64,000 bases of DNA from UBA7672 sp963718145 (GTDB taxonomy: Bacteria > Pseudomonadota > Alphaproteobacteria > Caulobacterales > Hyphomonadaceae): NCBI GenBank assembly GCA_963718145.1, contig CAVQYJ010000023.1:124001-188000 (forward strand), written 5' to 3'. Position 1 is the stretch's first letter. Each line of letters begins with the position of its first letter. Below the pieces are notes generated by a model, which was not told the DNA's origin, did not search any database, and saw only the letters and a list, made by a program, of their open reading frames with translations. Positions 1 through 7,810 of this stretch are shown piece by piece. Position numbers and translations under genes: made by a program.

Positions 1-2
1 CC

Positions 3-95
3 GCATGGCCCGCAATGATCGCGGGCGTCATCGCCTTCGCCGCTGCCGTCTACGGCCTCTACGCCTGGACCAAGAGCAAGGCTGCCAGGGTCTAG
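3..95 (+). CDS. 3' end of a small membrane protein gene (partial)
   Basis: An open frame enters from the left edge and stops with TAG at 93-95. The visible residues end in a hydrophobic stretch (IAGVIAFAAAVYGLYAW) followed by a basic tail (TKSKAARV), which looks like a C-terminal membrane anchor with its tail in the cytoplasm. An internal ATG at 15 would give only 26 residues, so the true start is probably outside the window. The stop shares the four bases CTAG with the stop of the convergent DUF3168 gene. Function is not recognisable. Confidence 0.45.
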   Translation, partial: AWPAMIAGVIAFAAAVYGLYAWTKSKAARV

Positions 96-499
96 GACGG
101 CTCCACCACCGCCCGCACCCGCAGGATCGCGCGCCACAAGCCTGGCCGCGTCCGCGCCGCATCCATGAACGTCGGGACCAGCAGCACGCAGCGCCAGTCC
201 TCCATCTCCAGCTCCGCTCCGTCCAGCGCCGCGCGCATCGCCGCCATCGCGGCCTTCGCCTGCCGCCCGCCCAGGTCGCGCGAGACCACGGCGAAGTCGA
301 CGACATGCTCGCTCGCCTCGACGCCCGCACTCCCCGCAGGCCGCGTCTCATGCCGCACCAGTTCGAGATACGGAAACGCCGGCCTCGGCGCTCCCATCTC
401 CTCGAACCTCAGCGGATCGCCCAGCAGCGCGCGCACGCCCGCATCCGCCGCCACCGCCGCCACAATCGCGCTCTCCAGCGCCACCTCTGCGCCGCTCAC
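92..499 (-). CDS. DUF3168 tail terminator protein (GTA g8-like)
   Basis: This 135-residue protein matches the DUF3168 family, which includes the tail terminator (gp8 in RcGTA numbering) that caps the tail tube at the head-tail joint. Visible family features are an N-terminal helix (ESAIVAAVAADAGVRALLGD), the central FPYLELVRHETRPAGS strand region and a C-terminal RAILRVRAVVEP strand. I chose the GTG at 499 because it overlaps the stop of the upstream adaptor gene by four bases (GTGA), which indicates translational coupling; a longer open frame upstream is G/A-rich shadow. Normally a g7 head-closure gene separates g6 from g8; none is present here. Confidence 0.8.
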   Translation of the reverse strand: MSGAEVALESAIVAAVAADAGVRALLGDPLRFEEMGAPRPAFPYLELVRHETRPAGSAGVEASEHVVDFAVVSRDLGGRQAKAAMAAMRAALDGAELEMEDWRCVLLVPTFMDAARTRPGLWRAILRVRAVVEPS

Positions 500-1068
500 A
501 GGTTCACGCGGCGCCACGGGGAGATCAGCCCCGCCACGTCCTCCGGCAACGCGCCCGCAATCGTCGCCGCATCGCGCGCATGATAGGCGTGCGCCACCAG
601 CCGCTTCACCGCCAGCGCCAGCCCTTCCGCCACATCCTCCGGCCCCTCGCCGAACCCCGCCGTGTAGTCCACCTCGATGCCGTTCGCGCGCGCACGCGGC
701 CACGGAAACGCCCCCGAAGTCCACACCAGCCTCGCCGACCGCCCCGGCGACAGGCTGAACCTCCCGGTCACCGTCTCGGCCACCCCCTCCGCGTCACGCA
801 CGCGCACCGCCACGAGCTCCCCTGCGGGCCGCACCGGCAGCCGCACCACGCGCGTCTCAATGGCGCCCTTCGGCCACCGGTCCAGCGTCACCCGCAGCGT
901 GCGCGTCACCATCGCCACCCGCGCCGCTTCCTCGATGCGCGAGCGGGCCGCCGCGATCAGTCCGCCCACCAGCTCATCCTCGCCGTCATAGGCGATGCGC
1001 AGATAGTCCTTCGCCGCGGCCAGCCCCAAAGGCTCGGCCGCCGGCGCAACCAGCGTCGTTACATTCAT
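496..1068 (-). CDS. Head-tail connector/adaptor protein (GTA g6-like)
   Basis: A protein of 190 residues beginning MNVTTLVAPAAEPLGLAAAK, the typical opening of gp6-like phage/GTA head-tail adaptors (EPLxLxxAKxxLR), with the family's DELVxxLIxAAR segment near residues 30-45 and a C-terminal helix (ALAVKRLVAHAYHARD). It should sit under the portal and connect the capsid vertex to the tail. The start at 1068 is preferred over 1119 because GGGAC lies just upstream and the family begins here. Its 3' end is coupled to the DUF3168 gene, while its 5' side is cut off from the capsid gene by plus-strand VOC and SDR genes. Confidence 0.82.
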   Translation of the reverse strand: MNVTTLVAPAAEPLGLAAAKDYLRIAYDGEDELVGGLIAAARSRIEEAARVAMVTRTLRVTLDRWPKGAIETRVVRLPVRPAGELVAVRVRDAEGVAETVTGRFSLSPGRSARLVWTSGAFPWPRARANGIEVDYTAGFGEGPEDVAEGLALAVKRLVAHAYHARDAATIAGALPEDVAGLISPWRRVNL

Positions 1069-1138
1069 GTCAGTCCCTTTGCAGAAAAATCGTTTCGGCG
1101 GCTGTCGCCTGCCTGCCAAAGCGCGCTAGTCTCGGGTC

Positions 1139-1519
1139 ATGCTCGCCGGCCTCAACCACGCCAACATCTCGACGACAAAGCTGACGGAGACGGTCGACTT
1201 CTTCGTCGGCGTGCTCGGCCTTCGCGTCGGGCCGCGCCCGGGCTTCGGCTTCCCCGGCGCGTGGCTCTATTCCGGCGACCAGCCCGTCATCCACCTTGTC
1301 GAGCGCGCGGTCGCCCGCACACCGGACGGCGCCCTCGACCATGTCTCCTTCACCGTCGGTGATTTCGACGGCGCCCTGCGCCGGCTCGACGAGCTTGGCG
1401 TTGCCTATCGCTGGAGCGAAATCCCTGACGGCTTCGGCCGCCAGGCCTTCGTGCAGGACCCCAACGGCGTTACCATCGAACTTACCGAACCAGGGCCGGC
1501 CCTGCGCAAACGGGCCTGA
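1139..1519 (+). CDS. VOC family (glyoxalase/dioxygenase fold) protein
   Basis: A 126-residue single-domain vicinal-oxygen-chelate protein. It shows the family pattern of two beta-alpha-beta-beta-beta modules: LNHANIST near the N-terminus (first potential metal ligand His), DHVSFTVGDFDGALRRL in the middle (second His) and a C-terminal QDPNGVTIELTEP strand whose Glu is the usual third ligand. Such proteins are cytosolic metal-dependent lyases, dioxygenases or thiol transferases; the substrate cannot be told. It starts 70 bp from the divergent adaptor gene start and lies upstream of an SDR gene in the same direction. Confidence 0.85.
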   Translation: MLAGLNHANISTTKLTETVDFFVGVLGLRVGPRPGFGFPGAWLYSGDQPVIHLVERAVARTPDGALDHVSFTVGDFDGALRRLDELGVAYRWSEIPDGFGRQAFVQDPNGVTIELTEPGPALRKRA

Positions 1520-1597
1520 CCCAACGTCACGGCTAGGCTCCGGCTGCGCGCCGTTCTAGAGGACATTCCGCGCACGTCACCCAAGCGAGGAACGCTT

Positions 1598-2380
1598 ATG
1601 AAACTCGATGCATCCATCTCCGCCATCGTCACCGGCGGCGCCTCCGGCCTCGGCGGCGCCACCGTCCGCGCCCTCCGCGCCCAGGGCGTCAAGGTCGCGA
1701 TCTTCGACATGAACGAGAAGACGGGCACGGCCTTCGCCGCCGAAACCGGCGCCGTCTATTGCAACGTCAACGTCACCAACGACGCCTCGGTCGATGCCGG
1801 CTTCGCACAGGCCCGCGCCGCCATCGGGCAGGAGCGCATCCTCGTCAACTGCGCCGGCACCGGCAACGCCTTCAAGACCGCCGGCCGCAACAAGGAGACC
1901 GGCGAGATCAAGTCCTTCCCGCTCGACCAGTTCGACCGCATCATCCAGATCAACCTCGTCGGCACGTTTCGCTGCATCGCCAAGTCCGCCGCCGGGATGC
2001 TGACGCTTCCCGTGCTGCCCGACGGCGATCGCGGCGCTATCGTCAACACGGCCTCCGTCGCCGCCGAAGACGGCCAGATCGGCCAGGCCGCCTATTCCGC
2101 CTCCAAGGGCGGCGTCGTCGGCATGACCCTGCCCATCGCGCGCGACCTCTCGACGGAAGCGATCCGCGTCAACACCATCCTGCCCGGCCTGTTCAACACG
2201 CCGCTGCTCGCCGGCGCGCCCGAGAACGTGAAAGCCGCGCTCTCCGCCACCGTCCTCAACCCCAAACGCCTCGGCAACCCGCCGGAATACGCCGCGCTGG
2301 CGATGCTGATGATCGAGAACGGCTACTTCAACGGCGAATGCGTCCGCCTCGACGGCGGTATCCGCATGCAGCCGCGATAG
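1598..2380 (+). CDS. SDR family NAD(P)-dependent oxidoreductase
   Basis: A 260-residue classical short-chain dehydrogenase. The Rossmann motif is TGGASGLG (residues 12-19), the acidic residue closing the second strand (AIFDMN) favours NAD(H), the NCAGTG segment follows strand 4, the catalytic Ser is in NTASVAA and the catalytic Tyr-Lys pair in YSASKGG. Overall layout, including a long insertion before the catalytic Ser and the C-terminal GECVRLDGGIRM, resembles 3-hydroxyacyl-CoA dehydrogenase type 2 enzymes, so a fatty-acid or branched-chain acyl-CoA role is plausible. GAGGAA precedes the ATG. The 208 bp between its stop and the convergent capsid gene hold no clear gene. Confidence 0.9.
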   Translation: MKLDASISAIVTGGASGLGGATVRALRAQGVKVAIFDMNEKTGTAFAAETGAVYCNVNVTNDASVDAGFAQARAAIGQERILVNCAGTGNAFKTAGRNKETGEIKSFPLDQFDRIIQINLVGTFRCIAKSAAGMLTLPVLPDGDRGAIVNTASVAAEDGQIGQAAYSASKGGVVGMTLPIARDLSTEAIRVNTILPGLFNTPLLAGAPENVKAALSATVLNPKRLGNPPEYAALAMLMIENGYFNGECVRLDGGIRMQPR

Positions 2381-2588
2381 TCTATAAGGATCCAGATGGA
2401 TCAGGCCCGCGCCAACATGCGCCGCGAGCTGGCCACCCTGGCAGGCGCCACGCCATGAAGATCGAACTCACCCCCAGCGGCGTCGCCTCGCGCAGACGCG
2501 ACGTCCATTCCCCCTCTCCCGGCTCTGCACCGGCGACGCCAATCGCCGCCGGTGCAGCCGTCGAGTTGGATTCCGCCCGGGCCCTTCG

Positions 2589-3827
2589 TCAGGAGGCCGC
2601 GAACTTCATCACCTTGATCGCGTCGAAGTTCTGCACGCCGCCGCCCACGCGCTTGGTGGTGTAGAACAGCACATAGGGCTTGGCCGAATAGGGATCGCGC
2701 AGCACGCGCGCGCCCTGGCGGTCGACGATCAGGTAGCCGCGCCGGAAATCGCCGAACGCGATCGAGAAGGCATTCGCCGCGATATCCGGCATGTCCTCGA
2801 TCTCGGTCACCGGATACCCCAGCAGGCTCGCCGACTCGCCCGCCATGCCGGGACGCCACAGATAGTTGTCGTCGCCGTCCTTCAGCTTGCGTACCGCCGA
2901 AACCGTGCGCCGGTTCATCACGAACCGCGCATTGGCCCGGAACTGGCTCTTCAGCGCATAGACCAGGTCGATCAGCCTGTCCGCTGGATTGCTCGATGCG
3001 AAAGCGCCGGTCCCGCCCGACAGGATGAACCCGATCTTGTTCCACGCATGGCTCCCCTCCGCGATCATGTCGTAGGCGAGGAAGCCCTTCGGCTTGTCCG
3101 TGCCGTTGCCGCTCACGAACGCCGCCGATTCCTGCGCGGCGAAACTCGCCTCGCACTCATCCGCCAGCCATTCGTCGACATCGGCATAGGCGTCGTCCAG
3201 CAGCGTCTGCGTCGCCGCCGGCATCGCGTAGAGTTCCGCCGCCGGGAAGACGAGCAGGTCCAGCGTCGGCGCGGTCGTCTCCGGCCGGGCATCGTCCTTC
3301 TCGTCGACCCATGCCGATTGCGCGCCCAGGCTCACCGGCTTCTTGAACACCGTCGCCGACGTCTGCCGCACGGAAGCAATCTGCCGCATCGGCGAACTTG
3401 CCGTGAGCCGCTGCTCGATCAGCCGGTCCAGCTCCGGCGGCGCCACATATCCGCCCTGCGCTTCCGTGCCGACATTCACCGACTTCAGGTCGATGCGCGC
3501 GAGCCCGCTATCATCGCCCTTGCGCAGATAGGCGCCCCAGGCCGACTTGTGCTCGGGATCGCCCTTGCGAGGGTCCTCGCCGATCGCCGGCCTTGCCTGC
3601 TCCAGCGCCAGCCGCTCCAGAGCCGTGCGCTGCCGGTCAAGCGACTGTTCGATCTTCTTCAGCTTGGCGTCGACTAGCGGATCGGCAGCGCCGCGCTTCT
3701 CGATCTCGTCGATCCGCGCATCATTCGCGGCCTTCAGCGCCTCGAACGCCGCCATCATCTCGGCCGCCACCGCACGCGCGTCCGCAGTCCCGCCCGAGGG
3801 CGGGTTCATCTTGGTTTCGATTGTCAT
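2589..3827 (-). CDS. HK97-fold major capsid protein (GTA g5-like)
   Basis: A 412-residue protein with the typical two-part layout: an N-terminal charged coiled region (about residues 15-95, presumed scaffolding delta domain removed by the prohead protease) and an HK97-fold capsid core beginning near VGTEAQGGYVAPPE. The segments MRQIASVRQT, SAWVDEKD, AQESAAFVSGNGTDKPKGFL and YLIVDRQGARVLRDPYS match the Rhodobacterales/Caulobacterales GTA capsid family. It would form the icosahedral shell. Protease and capsid are normally adjacent; here they are separated by a secreted-protein gene and an oxygenase gene. A minus-strand terminator lies about 70 bp upstream of its start, so it needs its own promoter. 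Confidence 0.92.
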   Translation of the reverse strand: MTIETKMNPPSGGTADARAVAAEMMAAFEALKAANDARIDEIEKRGAADPLVDAKLKKIEQSLDRQRTALERLALEQARPAIGEDPRKGDPEHKSAWGAYLRKGDDSGLARIDLKSVNVGTEAQGGYVAPPELDRLIEQRLTASSPMRQIASVRQTSATVFKKPVSLGAQSAWVDEKDDARPETTAPTLDLLVFPAAELYAMPAATQTLLDDAYADVDEWLADECEASFAAQESAAFVSGNGTDKPKGFLAYDMIAEGSHAWNKIGFILSGGTGAFASSNPADRLIDLVYALKSQFRANARFVMNRRTVSAVRKLKDGDDNYLWRPGMAGESASLLGYPVTEIEDMPDIAANAFSIAFGDFRRGYLIVDRQGARVLRDPYSAKPYVLFYTTKRVGGGVQNFDAIKVMKFAAS

Positions 3828-3897
3828 GTTGGATCCTGTCAGCGCTTCGCGTCAGTCAGAAGCCAGCGCCGCGAAGCAATCGCGCCAGCCCAAAAGC

Positions 3898-3928
3898 AGA
3901 AGGGCGCAGCTCTCGCCGCGCCCTTCGC
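3898..3928 (-). terminator. Rho-independent terminator upstream of the capsid gene
   Basis: The strand-symmetric sequence GAAGGGCGC...GCGCCCTTC forms a nine-base-pair stem with a short loop. On the minus strand it is followed by TGCTTTT. It lies just past the stop (3949) of the secreted-protein gene and about 70 bp before the capsid start, so it should end transcription of the former and prevent read-through from more distal GTA genes into the capsid gene. Confidence 0.65.
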
Positions 3929-3948
3929 AAACTCAAACCTGAAAGAGC

Positions 3949-5079
3949 CTAGTTGAAGCCCTCTCCGCCCGTCTCGTCGCGCGGCAGGACGAGGCCGGCC
4001 GCAATGCCGGGGCCCATGCCTGGCACCTTGCCCTTGCTTTCGAGTTCGCGCGCGCCGGCGAGGATGCCCGCCATGGCGTAGTTGCCCTCGTGGCAGGCGT
4101 ATTCATAGAGTGGCTGGGACGCATTGAGCCCCATCTCGCCCTTCCACACCTGGCTGTAGAGCGAAGGATCGTCGACCTCGAACGAGTAGAGGATCTGCTT
4201 GTCGTTCCAGCGCGAGAAGCGCTCGGTCAGCGTACCGTCCTTGGAGATCATGGCGCGCTGGCTCGGATGGGGATTGGAGGTCTTCACCACCAGAGTGTCG
4301 CCCTCATACCAGCCGACCGAGTCCCCGCCCCATTTCGGCAGCGGCGAGTGCTTGGCCGCCGCGGCGCTCGCCACAATCGGGATCACCCTCACGTCGTGGA
4401 TCATCTCCACCTGGATCATCACGTGCGTCGGCGTCTGCACGAACTGCATGGTCGAGTTGTACATGCCGTTGTTCATGATCGGGCCATACGAGCCCGAGAA
4501 GCCGATGATGCAGCGCTCGGCCTGCGGGCGCGTCTCCGGTCCGTCGAAATTGGTGATCGCGAAACCGCCGCCGCGCGCGGCGCCGGCCTTGTACGGGATG
4601 CGCCCGGTCGCGGGCTCGGTGATCCAGGACGAGCGCAGCTCGCCCTTCACCATCGCCATCTTCGTGCCGGGATCGATCCAGAACGAGTTGTAGCCGCGGT
4701 CATTGTTCTTGTCGTCGAGGATCTTGGTGTTGTTGGGGTCCTTGCCCGCCAGCGCATTGTCTTCCTTGGTCAGCACCACCAGGATATTGCGGTTCACCAG
4801 CCGGTCGGCCTCGCGCTCGGAAATCCGCAGCGACTTGGCGTCCGCTCCGCGCTGAAGGCCCGTCAGCGAGGTGTTGTTCCAGTAGCCCTGCAGGTCAGGC
4901 GCGCCCCACTTCGTCATCGGCGCCTTGTAGCCTGCCTCATGGCGCTGGCCGTCATTGGCGTTCGACACCAGAGGGGTCGCCGCGACCTGCGGGGTCGGCG
5001 CCGGCGTCTGGGCGGCGGCGTTCATTCCAAGCAGCGCCGCGCATCCAAGCGCAGTCGCCGCCAGCAGTTTCATTTTCAT
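3949..5079 (-). CDS. Secreted protein of unknown function
   Basis: A 376-residue protein with a clear signal peptide (MKMKLLAATALGCAALLG, then cleavage near NAAAQ). The start at 5079 is chosen because GGAGG lies eight bases upstream; an earlier in-frame ATG at 5097 has no ribosome site. The mature part contains PDLQGYWNNTSLTGLQR near residue 60 and many Trp/Gly/Asn-rich segments (GYNSFWIDPG, GGGFAITNFDGPETR, KWGGDSVGWYEGDTLVV). I recognise this as a family of periplasmic proteins common in Caulobacterales and Sphingomonadales with no assigned activity. It is inserted between g4 and g5 of the GTA cluster and is followed by its own terminator. Confidence 0.75.
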   Translation of the reverse strand: MKMKLLAATALGCAALLGMNAAAQTPAPTPQVAATPLVSNANDGQRHEAGYKAPMTKWGAPDLQGYWNNTSLTGLQRGADAKSLRISEREADRLVNRNILVVLTKEDNALAGKDPNNTKILDDKNNDRGYNSFWIDPGTKMAMVKGELRSSWITEPATGRIPYKAGAARGGGFAITNFDGPETRPQAERCIIGFSGSYGPIMNNGMYNSTMQFVQTPTHVMIQVEMIHDVRVIPIVASAAAAKHSPLPKWGGDSVGWYEGDTLVVKTSNPHPSQRAMISKDGTLTERFSRWNDKQILYSFEVDDPSLYSQVWKGEMGLNASQPLYEYACHEGNYAMAGILAGARELESKGKVPGMGPGIAAGLVLPRDETGGEGFN

Positions 5080-5423
5080 GGCGTAGCCTCCTCGCATGCC
5101 GCCTGCCGCGCCGAGCTTGATTCCCGATCAGGAACAGGCGTGATTTCTTGGCCAGTATCTTACGCCTGCTTTCCCCCAGCGGAAAGGCTAACCCAGCGTA
5201 ATGGACATCACGAACCGTCGAGCCAGACCCCGGCTGTGCAAACCACGCGGAATCCTTCTGGATTCCCAATGAACCTCCCCCTTCTCTCTTGGCCTTCGCA
5301 GCTTGGACCTGGCGTGAGGCGAAACCCCCGGTCCCATACTCCCCTCGCCGCCATCCTCCCTCCACGACCCACTTGCACTTTCCCCGCCCCTGACCGCTAC
5401 ATGAGCGGCATGAGGGTTGGTGC
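5080..5423. other. Divergent intergenic region
   Basis: This stretch of 344 bases separates the divergent secreted-protein and MpaB-like genes and must hold both promoters. I see no long ORF, RNA gene or repeat. A short inverted repeat, GGAATCC..GGATTCC, occurs near 5250-5270. Confidence 0.4.
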
Positions 5424-6767
5424 ATGACGCTGTCGATTGAAGAGCTGCGGGCCAAGGTGGCCTCGCAGCGAGAGAACCTCCCCGCGCTCTATGGCGACGT
5501 CGATTTCTCGATCAAGCCCGAGCGCTTCGCCGACGAGCCTGTCATCCTCAGCGGCGAGAAGAGCCGCAACGACCACCTCCGCCCGCAGATCATGGCCAAC
5601 GCCGAGAAGGTGGAGCGCATGCGCGCCTACACCATGCTCGGCGACAGCGTCGCTGACGCCTATGCCGCCCTCATGCCGAAATACGGCTTCCGCAACATCG
5701 TCGGCATGCTCACCGACGCCTGCGACCGCGGCGTCGAGACCATCCCCGATGCCCCGCCTGAACTCGTCACCTTCATCCGCGCCATGGAAGCCACGCCCTC
5801 CTGGGTCGACATGAAGCTCGTCGAAGAAGGCGCGCGCCAGAGCCGGGAAGACGCCGCCAACTATTCGCCCTTTGTCATCCGCGGCGCCTTCATCGCCACC
5901 TTCATGAACAAGTACTCCGCCCTGCCCATGGCGCTCACCGGCACACTCACCCACGAAACGGCCGCTCGGCGCGTCAAGGACACAGCCAGCTTCTTCATCA
6001 CATCCGTCCTGCCGGGCGCCCTCGAACGCTTCGGTCCCGGCTTCAAGTCGGCCGCCATGGTCCGCCTCATGCACTCGATGGTGCGTTTCAACGCCCTCAG
6101 GCGCTCGAACATGTGGGACGTGAAGACGTTCGGCATCCCGATCCCCCAGGTCGACCAGATGCCCGCCGGCCTGATCGGCACGTTCCTTCTCGCCTTCAAG
6201 ATCACCGGCCAGGGCCGCTTCCACTACACCGAGATCGAGCGCGCCCGCGTCGAGCTCGCCCGCTACCGCTGCTTCCTCCTCGGCCTGCCGGAAGAACTCC
6301 TGCCGGACACGCCGAAGGACATGGTCGACGTGATGCTGCTCTACGATGCAACCCTCCGCAAAGGCTTCGACGACGCCACCTGCGGCGACCTCGTGCGCGC
6401 CACCCTCGCAGCCTATCTGCCCGCCGACGACAAGCCCGGCAGCAAGCTGTTCGACCGTATCGAGCGCAGCTTCGCCAAGATCTTCTTCCTCCTCAGCTTC
6501 CTCGCCGGCGACAAGAAGAAAGCCGCCGGCATGGGCGTGAAGATCGGCGCCGGAGACTGGGCTATCTTCGCCGCCTGCAGCCTCTTCATCGGCATCCGCA
6601 AAGGCTTCTACGCCATCGCCGCCCGCACGCCCGGCCTGCGCCGCGCCACCGACCGCATGCTGGTGCGCAAGCTGGACGGCATGCTCAAATCCTACGGCCA
6701 CGCCGAATTCACCAGCGACCACGCGACCTACCGCCCCGCCGCCAAGCTGCAGCAGGCGGCAGAGTAG
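5424..6767 (+). CDS. Oxygenase MpaB family (DUF2236) protein
   Basis: A protein of 447 residues that matches the DUF2236/MpaB family, heme-b oxygenase-like proteins that include the rubber oxygenase Lcp and fungal MpaB. Visible segments are RGAFIATFMNKYSALPMALTG with the following THETAARRVKDTASF, and VRFNALRRSNMWDVKTFGIP ending IPQVDQMPAG. A C-terminal hydrophobic stretch (AIFAACSLFIGIRKGFYAIAA, about residues 380-400) may associate with the membrane. The substrate is unknown; lipid or terpenoid oxidation is only suggested by relatives. Its TAG ends one base before the convergent prohead protease stop, so the two 3' ends practically touch. Confidence 0.8.
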   Translation: MTLSIEELRAKVASQRENLPALYGDVDFSIKPERFADEPVILSGEKSRNDHLRPQIMANAEKVERMRAYTMLGDSVADAYAALMPKYGFRNIVGMLTDACDRGVETIPDAPPELVTFIRAMEATPSWVDMKLVEEGARQSREDAANYSPFVIRGAFIATFMNKYSALPMALTGTLTHETAARRVKDTASFFITSVLPGALERFGPGFKSAAMVRLMHSMVRFNALRRSNMWDVKTFGIPIPQVDQMPAGLIGTFLLAFKITGQGRFHYTEIERARVELARYRCFLLGLPEELLPDTPKDMVDVMLLYDATLRKGFDDATCGDLVRATLAAYLPADDKPGSKLFDRIERSFAKIFFLLSFLAGDKKKAAGMGVKIGAGDWAIFAACSLFIGIRKGFYAIAARTPGLRRATDRMLVRKLDGMLKSYGHAEFTSDHATYRPAAKLQQAAE

Positions 6768-6768
6768 C

Positions 6769-7281
6769 TCACGCTACCCGTCTCTCTGCGCCCGCCGCCA
6801 CGAGCCTCGCCCCAACCGGCGCGAACCTCGCACCGGGAAGCATCGGCGATGTCACCAGCGAGATCTCCCGCAGCTCGATCTCGCGCAACTCCCTCCCCAT
6901 CCTTCCACTTGCGCGCCCCACGCGCGGCGACCAGTCACGCGCGATGAACCCGATCGACAACCCCGACAGCCTGCCCTCGCCGATCAGCGTCAGCGCCACC
7001 GCGCCTGCCGCCGTCTCATCGCTCACCAGGCCGCGCACGAACAGGCCGCGCCCATCCTCACGCACCACGCTCCACCGCCCCGCCGTCCGCCCGCCGGCAT
7101 GCTGCAGCAGCATCCCGGCCGTCTGACCCCGCGCCAGCGACCGCGCGAACGCGCCAGCCCGCACCACATCTCCCGCCAGGTCCTCCACGCCGAACAGCGA
7201 GGCATAGCCTTCGATCACAAGGCTCCGCTGCGCCCCGGCCGCCATCACCGGCATCGCTCTCCTCCCTGTATTAAGAATCAT
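6769..7281 (-). CDS. HK97 family prohead protease (GTA g4-like)
   Basis: A 170-residue serine protease of the phage prohead protease family, which cleaves the capsid N-terminal domain during head maturation. Visible landmarks are the opening strand LVIEGYASLFGVEDLAGDVV with RAGAFARSL, the HAGGRTAGRW segment carrying the expected catalytic His, and LSGLSIGFIARDW carrying the catalytic Ser. The length is close to that of the GTA gp4 family (about 180). Upstream on the same strand is the g3.5-like gene, separated by a coding remnant on the opposite strand. Confidence 0.88.
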   Translation of the reverse strand: MILNTGRRAMPVMAAGAQRSLVIEGYASLFGVEDLAGDVVRAGAFARSLARGQTAGMLLQHAGGRTAGRWSVVREDGRGLFVRGLVSDETAAGAVALTLIGEGRLSGLSIGFIARDWSPRVGRASGRMGRELREIELREISLVTSPMLPGARFAPVGARLVAAGAERRVA

Positions 7282-7495
7282 CCACCGGGCTGGTTCCGCC
7301 GCAGCCTGTTCCGCCGTCTACAACGGCGTCGCCGGTTATTCCGCGAGCGTATCGAACTTCGCCGCCGTTTCGTTGGGCAGCGACAACGTCTTCGGCAACA
7401 ACACGTCCGAGCAGATCACCGCGATGCAGCCTCTGTTCACCGGCGACGTCAGCTCCAGTCTGGCCGGCACTGTGACGGTCGGAATCGCGCGATAG
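7264..7495 (+). pseudogene. C-terminal remnant of a secreted or surface protein gene
   Basis: An open plus-strand frame ends with TAG at 7493-7495 and shows strong G/C at third codon positions, as in the real genes nearby, but it has no usable start codon. The translation (SAVYNGVAGYSASVSNFAAV, later LFTGDVSSSLAGTVTVGIAR) is Ser/Asn/Gly/Val-rich, like the end of an exported protein. It overlaps the 5' end of the prohead protease gene by about 18 bases and ends three bases before the g3.5-like stop. I read it as the truncated 3' end of a gene brought in with the inserted DNA. Confidence 0.5.
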
Positions 7496-7498
7496 CCC

Positions 7499-7720
7499 TC
7501 AGCGCAGCTCGACTTTCTGCTCGATCCGGTCGAGCTGCGCCGCCGCGAGCTGCAGGTGAACTTCCACGCGCGCCAGCCGCTCGGCCATGTGCGCCTGCGC
7601 CGCCACGCGCAGCTCGACTTCCTTCAGCCGCTCGGATGCCGCGCCCGCCCAGATCAGGACTCCCGCCGACTCCATCGTCACGGCGAGGATCACCGCGAAG
7701 GTGAGTTTTTTCTCGATCAT
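7499..7720 (-). CDS. Small membrane/coiled-coil protein (GTA g3.5-like)
   Basis: A 73-residue protein with one N-terminal hydrophobic segment (LTFAVILAVTMESAGVLIWA, about residues 6-25), then a charged amphipathic helix (ERLKEVELRVAAQAHMAERL..LAAAQLDRIEQKVELR) likely to form a coiled coil. Its position between portal and prohead protease, its size and its TM-plus-coil plan match the small orfg3.5 of RcGTA-like clusters, whose role is poorly defined. A shorter version of another frame was rejected because only this frame shows membrane-protein composition and a Met-Ile-Glu-Lys-Lys start. Confidence 0.65.
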   Translation of the reverse strand: MIEKKLTFAVILAVTMESAGVLIWAGAASERLKEVELRVAAQAHMAERLARVEVHLQLAAAQLDRIEQKVELR

Positions 7721-7810
7721 TTTTCATGTTCCCTGTGGCGCCCGCGCCATCGCTCTGCTAGGACTCAGATCTCTCCCGGGCTGGGCGGCACGTGTTCGGG
7801 AGCTTCCCTC

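Noticed and set aside
2396..2458. 20-codon ORF after the SDR gene with AAGGA upstream (MDQARANMRRELATLAGATP)
   Set aside because: Too short, no recognisable pattern, and it lies in the convergent gap before the capsid gene; not enough support for a gene.
2455..2664. Plus-strand ORF of 69 codons beginning MKIELTPSG
   Set aside because: Its second half is antisense to the conserved capsid C-terminus and low in coding character.
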